The notes: generated by a model not told the origin, from the letters alone. Numbered from the stretch's first letter, positions 9,060 through 17,393 are shown. The stretch is DNA of 47,761 nucleotides from Corynebacterium sp. (GCF_022712275.1 NZ_JALAGU010000043.1:1-47761); one strand, 5' to 3'. Program-made: numbers and translations.

Positions 9060-9136
9060 CCCCCAGTAGCCCAATTGGCAGAGGCAACGGATTCAAAACC
9101 CGTCCAGTGTGAGTTCGAGTCTCACCTGGGGGACCA
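9060..9136 (+). tRNA. tRNA-Leu(CAA)-like, short variable loop
   Basis: A 77-nt cloverleaf with encoded CCA. Acceptor stem CCCCCAG pairs with CTGGGGG, discriminator A. The D arm is GCC...GGC with GG in the loop. The anticodon arm is ACGGA-TTCAAAA-CCCGT, giving anticodon CAA, with an A-C mismatch at the 31-39 closing pair. The variable loop is only five bases (CCAGT). The T arm is GTGAG-TTCGAGT-CTCAC. CAA reads Leu codon UUG, but bacterial tRNA-Leu normally has a long class II variable arm, which is absent here. The fold is convincing; the amino acid it carries is not certain. Confidence 0.82.
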
Positions 9137-9148
9137 CGTCAGTCCGCC

Positions 9149-10411
9149 TCAGACCTCGTCGTCTGAGGTCTCCACACTCGTGCCGTCGTCCATGGTGCGG
9201 TCACCGAGCAGTCCGTCCGGGTCGATGACGCCGATCCGGTGACCGTCCTCCCGGATGCGCCGAAGTCCCTCCAGCACCATGGAGCGACCGAATCCGTCGA
9301 CGTCGGTGACCCGACGCATGTCCACCACCACCCGGTTCGTCTTCAGCTCATGGCCGGCGACGGTGGCCAGGAAGTCCTCGGCACCGGTGAATCCGAGACC
9401 TCCCTGCAGCCGGATGGCGGTGACGAGACCACGCTGCCGGATGCTGCGCACCGCCGAACCCCGGGCCGGCACCGCGGACATCAGGTGCAGTCCCATGTCC
9501 TCCGACATCCTCCGGAAGATCTCCGAGCCCCGGACGCTGTTGCCCGAGGCGTCCAGCCGGGGCGAGAAGGTGGCGATACCGAGCTGCCCGGGCAGGGTGC
9601 CCATCAGGCCACCGGCGACACCGGATTTGGCAGGGATACCGACGCCGGCCATCCACTTCCCCGCCCCGTCGTACATGCCCGCCGACGCCATCACGGCCTG
9701 CACCTGACGGCACACCCGCGGCTCGAGGACCTGCTCACCGGTGACCGGCTGGCGTCCACCCAGAGCCAGGGTCGCGCCCATCACCGCCAGGTCCTTCACC
9801 GTGACGAGAACCGAACACTGACGGACGTAGCCGGTGACGGCGTCCTGCGCGGAATCCTCGATGACCCCGTAGCTGCGGAGCATGTGCGCCAGCGCGAGGT
9901 TGCGGTCGGCGGTCGCCAATTCGGAACCGGTGACGCGATCGTCGATGTGCAGTTCCCGGCCGGCCAGTCGGGAGAAGTAGTCCAGCAGCAGCTCGACGCG
10001 GGCCTCCACGGAGGAATCCTCGCCGTTGATGAGCTGGTTCACCGCGATGGCACCGGCGTTGATCATGGGGTTGACCGGACGGTGCGTCCCGCCGTCGAGG
10101 GAGAGCTCGTTGAAGGCCTCACCGGAGGGTTCCATGCCGACCGTTGAGAGCACCTTCTCGACCCCCGCCTCCTGCAACGCCACCGCGTAGGCGAAGGGCT
10201 TGGAGATCGACTGGATCGTGAACTCCCGCTCGTCGTCGTTGTCCGGGCCTCCGGCACTGTAGACCCGTCCCGCCGCCGTGCAGAGGGCGACCGCCAGGGG
10301 TTCCGGATCAGCGGCGGCGAGCTCCGGGATGTAGTCGGCGACGGCACCGTCATCGTGAGGGCGGACGTCGTCGAGGATGTCGTCGAGGTAACTTCTCAGC
10401 GGGATCTCCAT
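9149..10411 (-). CDS. glsA: glutaminase A with C-terminal STAS domain
   Basis: A 420-residue protein that hydrolyses glutamine to glutamate and ammonia. The glutaminase domain spans about residues 10-305. It has the beta-lactamase-like Ser-x-x-Lys pair (S68 and K71 in QSISKPF), then PVNPMINAGAIA and the AKSGVAGG segment. From about residue 320 an STAS domain follows (ending VDGFGRSMVLEGLRRIREDG), a fusion known in other actinobacterial glutaminases. ATG 10411 has a -10 (TACCCT) 8 bases upstream. It is divergent from an amino-acid ABC importer only 44 bp away, so uptake and deamidation may be linked. Confidence 0.93.
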   Translation of the reverse strand: MEIPLRSYLDDILDDVRPHDDGAVADYIPELAAADPEPLAVALCTAAGRVYSAGGPDNDDEREFTIQSISKPFAYAVALQEAGVEKVLSTVGMEPSGEAFNELSLDGGTHRPVNPMINAGAIAVNQLINGEDSSVEARVELLLDYFSRLAGRELHIDDRVTGSELATADRNLALAHMLRSYGVIEDSAQDAVTGYVRQCSVLVTVKDLAVMGATLALGGRQPVTGEQVLEPRVCRQVQAVMASAGMYDGAGKWMAGVGIPAKSGVAGGLMGTLPGQLGIATFSPRLDASGNSVRGSEIFRRMSEDMGLHLMSAVPARGSAVRSIRQRGLVTAIRLQGGLGFTGAEDFLATVAGHELKTNRVVVDMRRVTDVDGFGRSMVLEGLRRIREDGHRIGVIDPDGLLGDRTMDDGTSVETSDDEV

Positions 10412-10419
10412 GGTGACCG

Positions 10420-10425
10420 AGGGTA
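10420..10425 (-). promoter_or_regulatory. -10 element TACCCT of glsA
   Basis: TACCCT on the minus strand, 8 bases before ATG 10411. It predicts a leaderless or nearly leaderless glsA mRNA. Confidence 0.45.
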
Positions 10426-10442
10426 CAGATCCCCGCGTCCCC

Positions 10443-10448
10443 TAAGAT
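10443..10448 (+). promoter_or_regulatory. -10 element TAAGAT of the amino-acid ABC operon
   Basis: TAAGAT then 7 bases then ATG 10456. It lies only 17 bp from the divergent glsA -10, so the two promoters must share their upstream DNA. Confidence 0.5.
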
Positions 10449-10455
10449 CAGGGCC

Positions 10456-11403
10456 ATGACAACCCCCACAAGCTCCCGACGGAGTCGTGCGGGGCGGAGG
10501 AGACACCGACCCACCAGATCGGTCATCGCGGCAGTCGCCCTGACGGCGTCCGTCGCAGGTCTCACCGCCTGCGTGACCAACACGGAGTCCGCGAACCCCG
10601 ACGGCTGGGTGGACACCCTGCCCGACCCGGTCCCCGAGCTCCAGGCCCTGCTGCCCGACCGGTACCTCAACGGAGGCACCCTGCGGGCGAGCACGAATCC
10701 GACATTCCCGCCGAACCAGTTCAAGGACCCGGACGGCAACATCATCGGTTTCGAGGTAGACCTGGTCAACGCCACCGCCGCGCTGCTGGGCCTCGACGTG
10801 ACCTTCCGCCAGCAGGACTTCAACCTGATCCTCCCGTCCATCGACGGCGGCACCGTGGACATCGGTGTCTCCGGATTCTCGGACACCGAAGAGCGGCAGA
10901 AGAACTACGACTTCGTCGACTTCTACACTTCCGGCATCTCCTGGGCAACGACCCCGGGCAAGACCGTGGATCCACAGGACGCCTGCGGGCTTTCCGTCGC
11001 CGTGCAGAAGGGCACCTACTCCGATACCGACGATGTGCAGGTCAAGGCCGATGAGTGTGAGGCATCCGGGAAGCCGGAGCTGACGAAGTTGGTCTATGAC
11101 TCGGCGAATGCGGCGTCCACGGCCACGGCCCTGGGCCGGGCGGACGCCATGAGCTCGGATTCGGCGGTCACCGACTTCGCCATCCAGCGTTCCGAGGGGA
11201 AACTCGTCCCTGCCGGCGACGCCTTCGACACGACCCCCTTCGGCTGGGCCTTCGCCAAGAACTCCGACCTGGTCCCGGTCTTCGCCACCGCCCTGCAGTA
11301 CCTCATGGACTCGGGTGACTACGAGGACATCCTCACCCCGTGGGGCCTGACCGACGGCATGATCGACACCGCCACCGTGAACACCAAGGAGATTGAGCAG
11401 TGA
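10456..11403 (+). CDS. amino-acid ABC transporter substrate-binding lipoprotein
   Basis: A 315-residue extracytoplasmic solute-binding protein (SBP_bac_3 family). An Arg-rich N-region is followed by a hydrophobic stretch and the lipobox LTAC, with the lipidated Cys at about residue 38, so the mature protein is a lipoprotein. The polar-amino-acid signature FEVDLVNATAALLGL and the segment DIGVSGFSDTEERQKNYDFV are clear. The specific ligand cannot be read; the neighbouring glutaminase makes glutamine or glutamate an attractive guess. It overlaps the permease gene by GTGA. Confidence 0.9.
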   Translation: MTTPTSSRRSRAGRRRHRPTRSVIAAVALTASVAGLTACVTNTESANPDGWVDTLPDPVPELQALLPDRYLNGGTLRASTNPTFPPNQFKDPDGNIIGFEVDLVNATAALLGLDVTFRQQDFNLILPSIDGGTVDIGVSGFSDTEERQKNYDFVDFYTSGISWATTPGKTVDPQDACGLSVAVQKGTYSDTDDVQVKADECEASGKPELTKLVYDSANAASTATALGRADAMSSDSAVTDFAIQRSEGKLVPAGDAFDTTPFGWAFAKNSDLVPVFATALQYLMDSGDYEDILTPWGLTDGMIDTATVNTKEIEQ

Positions 11404-12371
11404 GCACACCAGACACCCGCCCCGTCGGGACCCGTCCGGTCGACAACGAGGTCGTCCCGCTGCGTCATCCCGGGCGCATCATCGCCGCGGTGATCCTGCT
11501 GGCGCTCGCAGCCTGGATCATCATCGGCGCCCTGACCAAGGACGCCTACGGCTGGGACACCTACCTCGACTATCTCTTCGACAGCCGGATCGCCGAGGCG
11601 GCGCTGCACACCCTCGCACTCACTGTGCTGGCCATGGCCATCGGCATCGTCCTGGGCGCGGTCATGGCTGTGCTGCGGATGTCGCCGAATCCGGTGATGC
11701 GCGGCTTCTCCTGGGTCTACCTCTGGGTCTTCCGCGGGACGCCGGTCTACGTCCAGCTGGTGTTCTGGGGTCTGCTCGGCTCGATCTACCACAGCATCAA
11801 CGTCGGATTCGCCGAGGTGAGCGTCGAAGGCTTCCTGAAGAACTTCTTCGTCCTCGCCTTCGTCGGCCTGGGGCTCAACGAGTCCGCCTACATGGCCGAG
11901 ATCGTCCGTGCCGGCCTGCAGTCCGTGCCCGAAGGACAGACCGAGGCCTCGAAGGCCCTCGGCATGACCTGGTGGCAGACCATGCGCCGCACCGTGCTTC
12001 CCCAGGCGATGCGGATCATCATCCCGCCGACCGGCAATGAGCTGATCAGCATGCTGAAGACCACCTCGCTGGTCATCGCGGTGCCTTACGCCGGGGAGAT
12101 CTACGGCCGGTCCACCGACATCGCCTACGCCATGTTCGACCCGGTGCCGATGCTGCTCGTCGCGGCGACCTGGTACCTGGCGATCACCTCGATCCTCATG
12201 GTCGGCCAGCACTACCTGGAGAAGTACTACTCCCGCGGTTCCTCGCGCACGCTGACCAGCCGTCAGCTCGCCGCCATGACAGACGCCGAGGGCATCCCCC
12301 CGGCCAACGTGAAGATCGTGGGCCCCGGCACCCCGGGTGTCTCCGACGATGACAAGAAGGGAAACCTCTGA
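11400..12371 (+). CDS. amino-acid ABC transporter permease
   Basis: A 323-residue inner-membrane permease of the His/Glu/Gln/Arg type. The first helix is at about residues 20-45, the core HTLALTVLAMAIGIVLGAVM helix follows, and the ATPase-contacting EAA loop reads EASKALGMTWWQTMRRTVLP. The GTG start overlaps the stop of the binding-protein gene and its own stop overlaps the ATPase start (TGATG), so the three are translationally coupled. Its C-terminal tail of about 45 residues is longer than usual and hydrophilic. Confidence 0.93.
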   Translation: MSTPDTRPVGTRPVDNEVVPLRHPGRIIAAVILLALAAWIIIGALTKDAYGWDTYLDYLFDSRIAEAALHTLALTVLAMAIGIVLGAVMAVLRMSPNPVMRGFSWVYLWVFRGTPVYVQLVFWGLLGSIYHSINVGFAEVSVEGFLKNFFVLAFVGLGLNESAYMAEIVRAGLQSVPEGQTEASKALGMTWWQTMRRTVLPQAMRIIIPPTGNELISMLKTTSLVIAVPYAGEIYGRSTDIAYAMFDPVPMLLVAATWYLAITSILMVGQHYLEKYYSRGSSRTLTSRQLAAMTDAEGIPPANVKIVGPGTPGVSDDDKKGNL

Positions 12372-13147
12372 TGAGCAGCACAGACACCCCGATGATCGCC
12401 TTCCGTGACGTCTGGAAGCGCTTCGGTTCCCTCGATGTGCTCAAGGGCATCGACTTCGATGTTCCCGCCGGATCGGTGACCTGCCTCATCGGTCCGTCCG
12501 GCTCCGGCAAGTCCACCCTGCTGCGGTGCGTGAACCATCTGGAGCAGATCGACGCCGGACGCATCGAGGTCGAGGGCGACCTCATCGGCTACCGGAAGAA
12601 GGACGGACGGCTCTACGAGATCTCCGAGCGGGACGCCGCAAGGCAGCGTGCCGGTGTCGGTATGGTCTTCCAGTCCTTCAACCTCTTCCCCCACCGCACG
12701 GTACTGGCCAACATCACCGAGGCCCCGGTGAAGGTCAAGGGCGAGTCGAAGGTGGAGGCTGAGGCGTACGCCCGCGAGCTGCTCGACCAGGTCGGCCTGG
12801 CCGACAAGGCGGACGCCTGGCCGGTCCAGCTCTCCGGCGGTCAGCAGCAGCGCGTCGCGATCGCCCGTGCGCTGGCGATGCGTCCGAAACTGATGCTCTT
12901 CGACGAACCGACGTCCGCGCTGGACCCGGAGCTCGTCGGTGAGGTGCTGGCCGTCATGCGCCGGCTGGCAGATGACGGCATGACGATGCTCGTGGTCACC
13001 CACGAGATGGGCTTCGCCCGGGAGGTCGCCGACCAGGTGGCGTTCATGGCCGACGGCCGCATCGTCGAACACGGACCGGGTCGCGAGGTCATCAGCAATC
13101 CGAAGGAGGAACGCACCAGGGCGTTCCTGTCGAGCATCCTCGACTAG
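12371..13147 (+). CDS. amino-acid ABC transporter ATP-binding protein
   Basis: A 258-residue ABC ATPase that energises the preceding permease. Walker A is GPSGSGKST (about residues 39-47), the Q-loop is in GMVFQSFNLFPH, the signature is LSGGQQQRVAIARAL, Walker B is LMLFDEPTSALDPE and the switch His is in VVTHEMGFA. Length and motifs match GlnQ/HisP-type ATPases. It is the last gene of the three-gene operon; no hairpin terminator is seen in the 17 bp before the convergent small gene. Confidence 0.96.
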   Translation: MSSTDTPMIAFRDVWKRFGSLDVLKGIDFDVPAGSVTCLIGPSGSGKSTLLRCVNHLEQIDAGRIEVEGDLIGYRKKDGRLYEISERDAARQRAGVGMVFQSFNLFPHRTVLANITEAPVKVKGESKVEAEAYARELLDQVGLADKADAWPVQLSGGQQQRVAIARALAMRPKLMLFDEPTSALDPELVGEVLAVMRRLADDGMTMLVVTHEMGFAREVADQVAFMADGRIVEHGPGREVISNPKEERTRAFLSSILD

Positions 13148-13164
13148 TTCCCCTTCCCCCGGTG

Positions 13165-13284
13165 CTACTCCCCACAGTGGCAGCGGTCGACATCAGGGAC
13201 CCCGGCGAGGGCTTCCTCGATATGCTCACCGCATCCTTCCCAAGTGGGCTTCCCGCAGGTGGGACAGGTGATTCTCCGGCACAT
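13165..13284 (-). CDS. small Cys-rich zinc-ribbon-like protein (39 aa)
   Basis: A 39-residue protein beginning MCRRITCPTCGKPTWEGCG and ending with Cys-His-Cys. It has six Cys and two His, arranged as CxxC pairs that could bind one metal ion. Similar tiny proteins with the MCR-ITC-CGK-TW-GCG pattern occur across actinobacteria (my recollection of the family); no function is established. GGGAG precedes ATG 13284 by about 8 bases. The upstream DNA contains a CsoR-like palindrome at 13332-13346, which suggests metal control. Only the run from ATG 13284 looks like the family; longer starts add unrelated residues. Confidence 0.75.
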   Translation of the reverse strand: MCRRITCPTCGKPTWEGCGEHIEEALAGVPDVDRCHCGE

Positions 13285-13331
13285 GGTGACTCCCGCAAGC
13301 TGACGTCGGGGCAGCCTCTCCACCCCTTCGG

Positions 13332-13346
13332 TACCCCAGGGGGGTA
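13332..13346. promoter_or_regulatory. CsoR-like palindrome upstream of the Cys-rich gene
   Basis: TACCCC-AGG-GGGGTA, a 6-bp-arm inverted repeat lying just downstream of AT-rich promoter-like DNA (TATGTTTACAGAT on the minus strand, about 13346-13358). Another TACCCC copy is at 13362-13367. CsoR-type Cu(I) repressors of actinobacteria bind C/G-tract palindromes of this shape. The placement across the expected transcription start fits repression. The link to copper is inference. Confidence 0.5.
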
Positions 13347-13398
13347 TCTGTAAACATACTGTACCCCACGGAGTACCCGAGAGCCACACTCCCGACTC

Positions 13399-13776
13399 TC
13401 AGGGCCGTACGTCGACGTGCCAGGGCACCCGGGGCCTGCCCGGGTCATCGAGGATCTGCTGGAACAGTGCCTCAGCCGGCTGCTGCTCCCGCTCGGTGAG
13501 CACCTCCGACAGGCGCATGGACAGCCCGCTGATGCTGCCCTTGTGTTCCTTGACGTCGAAGACCAGGGCGGCGGGTTCGGGGGTCTCCTGGGTGAGGTCG
13601 ACGAAACCGTAGTCCTTCCACACCCCCTCCAGGCTGGGATCCTTGGTGACATCGGTGCGGACGTCCAGGTCAGCGGTGAGAACGTCGGCGTTGGCTGCGA
13701 GAAGCTGGCGGAAGTCTTCGCTGATCTCCGAGCGCTGCTCCGGAGTCGCGAGGATGCTGAACACGATCTGTGGCAT
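13399..13776 (-). CDS. conserved hypothetical protein
   Basis: A 125-residue soluble protein with no signal or membrane segment; I do not recognise a family. It starts MPQIVFSIL and contains a predicted alpha/beta pattern with acidic helices (RSEISEDFRQLLAANAD). The end, VPWHVDVRP, is well defined before a TGA. ATG 13776 is preceded by TTTACT at 7 bases, a weak -10. It lies upstream of the Cys-rich gene on the same strand with a 114-bp gap and is divergent from the DUF4921 gene. Confidence 0.6.
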   Translation of the reverse strand: MPQIVFSILATPEQRSEISEDFRQLLAANADVLTADLDVRTDVTKDPSLEGVWKDYGFVDLTQETPEPAALVFDVKEHKGSISGLSMRLSEVLTEREQQPAEALFQQILDDPGRPRVPWHVDVRP

Positions 13777-13836
13777 GGGACCCAGTAAAGCACCCCTCAC
13801 CTACGCCTGCCAGGGACACCCGGAACATCAAAGGGT

Positions 13837-13842
13837 TACCCT
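13837..13842 (+). promoter_or_regulatory. -10 element TACCCT, leaderless GTG at 13849
   Basis: TACCCT then 6 bases then GTG 13849. This favours GTG 13849 over the downstream ATG 13867 as the start of the DUF4921 gene. Confidence 0.45.
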
Positions 13843-13848
13843 GTACGT

Positions 13849-15213
13849 GTGATTGGTCACTCCCCGATGAACCCGGCACCCGTCCCACCGCTCACCACGC
13901 TGCCCGACGGCACGATCAAGCAGGTCAACCCGTTCTCCGGCACCGAGGTCTGGACCGTGCCCGGTCGCGCGCACCGCCCGGTCCCCCACCACGGCCCCGC
14001 GGCATTCGCGGTCACGGAGGACAACCGGGATACCCAGACCGACTTCGGCATCGGCAACAAGCTGAAGACCACGCCGGAGAAGGCCCGCATGGTCATCGAC
14101 GACAACGGCGAGCCCCGCATCCTCCGCGGCCTCACGGTCTCACAGCTGGAGGAAACCGACCCGTTGTTCCGCCGGGTGGCGAACCTCTACGAGATCCTCA
14201 CCTACAACTACTGGACGGTGAACTACGGCCACCGGATGGACGCCACCGCCGCCCGCCACATGGCCGAGTACCTCGCCGAGGATGCCGGGGTTGAGCACGT
14301 CGCGGCCCTGCTGCGCACCAAGATGGAGCGCGCCGGCGTCCCCGGGGAAGAGATCGATGATGTCTTCAGTGACGAGAAGCTGTTCCAGACCGTCCATGAG
14401 AAGAGCGGCGCGTTCTTCGGCGGCGGCCATGACGTGATCCTCGCCCGCGACCACTACATCCCCGGCGCCACGAGCAGTGACCAGCTCTGCGGTTCAGGTG
14501 ACCTCGGCTGGGAGACCCACCGCCTCTACATCGCCTTCACGGTGGACGCCATGGACCGTCTGTACCGCGCCAACCCCTACGTCCGCTACGTCGCGGCTTT
14601 CCAGAACTGGCTGGCTCCGGCGGGCGCGAGCGTCGAGCACCTGCACAAGCAGCTCGTCGCCATCGACGAGCACGGTCTGCAGAACGAGACGGAGATCGCC
14701 CAGGTCCGCAGCAACCCGAACATGTACAACGAGTGGGCGGTGGACTACGCCGGCCACCACAACCTCATCTTCGCTGAGAACGACCACGCCATCGCCTTCG
14801 CCGGGTTCGGTCACCGCGGCCCGACCCTGGAGGTCTTCTCCAAGTCGGCTACCACCGAACCCTGGCTGATGAATGACGAGGAACGCGACGCGGTCTCCGA
14901 CCTGGTCCACGCCTGCCACGTCGCCGCCGGCACGGAGACCCCGTCCAACGAGGAATGGCTGCACCGTCCGCTGGACGTCGACGTGCCCATGCCGTGGCGC
15001 ATCGTCATCAAGTGGCGCACCTCCACCCTGGCCGGCTTCGAGGGCGGCACGAAGATCTTCATCAACACCGTCTCCCCGAAGGCCCTCAAGGAGCAGGTCC
15101 TGGCCGCGCTGCTCGCCGCCCGGGAGGAGGGGCGCCTCGCCCCGGGCCTCCGGCTGGGCAACGAGTGCGTCTTCCAGCGCAACACGTTGAAGTACAACCC
15201 GGCCGTCCGCTGA
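13849..15213 (+). CDS. DUF4921 family GalT-like protein
   Basis: A 454-residue protein of the DUF4921 family, common in Corynebacterium. It contains a histidine-triad-like motif, HLHKQ in SVEHLHKQLVAIDEHG (about residues 263-278). This has the HxHxQ form of the galactose-1-phosphate uridylyltransferase branch of the HIT fold. The N-terminal GTIKQVNPFSGTEVWTVPGR also resembles GalT-type openings. A nucleotidyl transferase or hydrolase activity is therefore likely, but the substrate is unknown. The start is GTG 13849 by leaderless spacing, or ATG 13867. Confidence 0.82.
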   Translation: MIGHSPMNPAPVPPLTTLPDGTIKQVNPFSGTEVWTVPGRAHRPVPHHGPAAFAVTEDNRDTQTDFGIGNKLKTTPEKARMVIDDNGEPRILRGLTVSQLEETDPLFRRVANLYEILTYNYWTVNYGHRMDATAARHMAEYLAEDAGVEHVAALLRTKMERAGVPGEEIDDVFSDEKLFQTVHEKSGAFFGGGHDVILARDHYIPGATSSDQLCGSGDLGWETHRLYIAFTVDAMDRLYRANPYVRYVAAFQNWLAPAGASVEHLHKQLVAIDEHGLQNETEIAQVRSNPNMYNEWAVDYAGHHNLIFAENDHAIAFAGFGHRGPTLEVFSKSATTEPWLMNDEERDAVSDLVHACHVAAGTETPSNEEWLHRPLDVDVPMPWRIVIKWRTSTLAGFEGGTKIFINTVSPKALKEQVLAALLAAREEGRLAPGLRLGNECVFQRNTLKYNPAVR

Positions 15214-15221
15214 TCCGGGGA

Positions 15222-15227
15222 TAGGGT
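15222..15227 (+). promoter_or_regulatory. -10 element TAGGGT, leaderless start at 15235
   Basis: TAGGGT then 7 bases then ATG 15235 of the M20 amidohydrolase gene. An in-frame GTG at 15226 overlaps the element and is less likely to be the start. Confidence 0.5.
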
Positions 15228-15234
15228 GGAGGCC

Positions 15235-16470
15235 ATGAGCACCCTCCCCGATATCGCCGAGTTCATCGCCGATCCCGGCGTCGACCAGTCCTGGACGGAC
15301 AGTTTCTACACCTGGATGCACGAGCATCCCGAACTGTCCGAGCAGGAGTCGCAGACCGCGAAGCACATCCTGTCCCGCCTGGCGACCATGGACTGCGAGG
15401 TGACCCACGACATCGGTGGTCACGGCATCACCGCGGTCTGGCGCAACGGCGAGGGCCCGACGGTGCTCTACCGGGCGGACTTCGACGCCCTGCCCGTCAC
15501 CGAGACCACCGGGGCGTCCTACGCCTCGAAGAACCCGGGCGTGATGCACGCCTGCGGGCACGACGTCCACACCACCGGGCTGATGGCAGCCTGCGAGATC
15601 CTCGACGCCCGCCGGGACGTCTGGTCCGGCACCTTCATCGCCCTGTTCCAGCCGGCCGAGGAAGTCACCCGGGGCGCCTCGTCGATGATCGACGACGGTC
15701 TGGCGGAGAAGATCCCCGCCCCGGATGTCTGCCTGGGCGCACATGTCTACCCCGGCCCCTCAGGCACCGTGTACTCCGCCGCCGGCCCCGTGATGGCGGC
15801 CTGCGACACGATCACGGTCACCCTCCACGGCGTCTCGGCGCACGCCTCCTCCCCGCACAACTCGATCGACCCGACGTATCTCGCGGCAATGATCGTGGTA
15901 CGGCTGCAGGGCATCGTCGGCCGTGAGATCGCCGCCGAGGACTTCGGCGTGGTCTCCGTGGGGACGCTGAGTTCGGGGCACACGAACAACACCATCCCCG
16001 ATGTGGCCACCCTGGTGCTCAACTGCCGGTTCTACGACACCAAGGTGCGCGACCGGACCTACACCGCCATCGAACGCATCGTCCAGGCCGAGTGCGTGGC
16101 CTCCGGTACGCCGGCACCGGCGGACATCGTCTACTCGGCCCACGGTGAGCTCACCGACAATGACGCCGAAGTCCATGACGTGGTCCGCCCCGTGCTGGAC
16201 GCCGTCTTCGGCGAGGATTCCGCCGACGCGCCCCGGTGGACCGCCTCCGAAGACTTCTCGGAGATCCCCCGGCACTTCGGGGTGCCCTATGAGTTCCTGC
16301 TCATCGGCTGCACCGACCGCGCCGTCTGGGACGCCGCGGTGGAGGCTGACCGGGTCAACCAGGATGTCCCCACCAACCACTCCGGCAACTTCCTCCCGAC
16401 GAAGGAGTCCGTGCGCACCACCGCGGACGCCGCCACCGCTGCACTGCTGGCCTACCTCTGGAGGGAGTGA
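15235..16470 (+). CDS. M20 family metallo-amidohydrolase
   Basis: A 411-residue peptidase M20D-type amidohydrolase (the family of hippurate hydrolase and N-acyl amino-acid deacylases). The metal site is visible: HACGHDVH, the glutamate pair in QPAEEVTRGA, and a late His in NHSGNF. The dimerisation domain has HASSPHNSIDP. It opens with WMHEHPELSEQE, typical of the family. The substrate, an N-acyl or aromatic amino-acid conjugate, is not known. The 3' end overlaps the convergent patatin gene by 19 bp. Confidence 0.9.
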   Translation: MSTLPDIAEFIADPGVDQSWTDSFYTWMHEHPELSEQESQTAKHILSRLATMDCEVTHDIGGHGITAVWRNGEGPTVLYRADFDALPVTETTGASYASKNPGVMHACGHDVHTTGLMAACEILDARRDVWSGTFIALFQPAEEVTRGASSMIDDGLAEKIPAPDVCLGAHVYPGPSGTVYSAAGPVMAACDTITVTLHGVSAHASSPHNSIDPTYLAAMIVVRLQGIVGREIAAEDFGVVSVGTLSSGHTNNTIPDVATLVLNCRFYDTKVRDRTYTAIERIVQAECVASGTPAPADIVYSAHGELTDNDAEVHDVVRPVLDAVFGEDSADAPRWTASEDFSEIPRHFGVPYEFLLIGCTDRAVWDAAVEADRVNQDVPTNHSGNFLPTKESVRTTADAATAALLAYLWRE

Positions 16471-17375
16471 ACCGGCGCGTCGGCGCCGAGGAACCCGGCC
16501 CACTCCGGCCACTGGCGCAGCGCCTGCGCCACGCCGGTGTACATGGAGCTGCGCAGCACCCGGATGTCACGCTCGGTGGAGCTGACCAGGCGGGTGGAGT
16601 CCTCCGGGAAGACCAACACCGCTTTCCCCTGTGCCTCCAGCTCGTAGAGCCGCTCCATCGTCGCGTTGTACCGCTCGTGGCGGGTCACCATCGCGTCCGC
16701 CAGTCCGGGCCAACGGCGCAGAAAAGCCTTCGTCAGCCGCGGCCGGGAGATCCCGTCCTTGAAGTAGCCGCGCGGCTGGGTGAGCACGGCGAAGAACCGG
16801 TCGTAGCCGTCAGCCTCCGCCGCATCCAGCGGAACGCCGCCGGAGGATCCGAAGGCACCGTCGGCATAGGGCACCCCGTCGATCCGCGGCACCGGCATCG
16901 CGAACGGGATCGTCGAGGACGCCCGCACCCGGATCAGGAGATCCGAGGCCTCGGCAATGTCCTCGAGTCCCCAGTAGACGCCCTCCCCGGTGTCCGCCCG
17001 GGTCGCCCCGATCCGGAACTGCGTCGGGGATTCCGCCACCAGACCGAAGTCATAGGGTCGCGGCAGATTCATCCCCGGGGCACGGCCGTAGATGTACTCG
17101 GCGTTGAAGAAGCCCCGCCCCCGCAGCAGGTGGCTCCAGCCACCGAACTCCGGCTCCAGGACGAAGTCGACGAAGTTCCGGCGCAGCCGGTCCCGCTCCC
17201 CCGTCAGGTAACTGACCAGGTGACTGGCACCGGCGGAGATGCCGCCGGCCCAGCCGAACTGCACCCCGTGTGACATGAGCACGTCGACGACCCCGGCGGA
17301 GTACGCCGCCCGCATTCCACCTCCCTCGAGGAGGAGTGCTGTATCGTGTGCCGTGATGACGGGGGAACTGGCCAT
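16452..17375 (-). CDS. patatin-like phospholipase family protein
   Basis: A 307-residue serine lipase-like protein. The oxyanion loop LLLEGGGMRAAYSAG is near residue 15, the nucleophile elbow is GISAGAS (about residues 45-51) and the catalytic Asp is in YADGAFG. These make the Ser-Asp dyad complete. There is no signal peptide, so it should be cytoplasmic or membrane-associated. Similar proteins in enterobacteria are known as YjjU; the substrate is unknown. It lies 18 bp downstream of pyk and probably shares its transcript. Confidence 0.87.
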   Translation of the reverse strand: MASSPVITAHDTALLLEGGGMRAAYSAGVVDVLMSHGVQFGWAGGISAGASHLVSYLTGERDRLRRNFVDFVLEPEFGGWSHLLRGRGFFNAEYIYGRAPGMNLPRPYDFGLVAESPTQFRIGATRADTGEGVYWGLEDIAEASDLLIRVRASSTIPFAMPVPRIDGVPYADGAFGSSGGVPLDAAEADGYDRFFAVLTQPRGYFKDGISRPRLTKAFLRRWPGLADAMVTRHERYNATMERLYELEAQGKAVLVFPEDSTRLVSSTERDIRVLRSSMYTGVAQALRQWPEWAGFLGADAPVHSLQR

Positions 17376-17393
17376 GGAACTCCTGACTGTGGG

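Noticed and set aside
13379..13398. Hairpin GAGAG/CTCTC after the 13399-13776 gene
   Set aside because: Only a 5-bp stem with a long loop and no T-run, too weak for a terminator.
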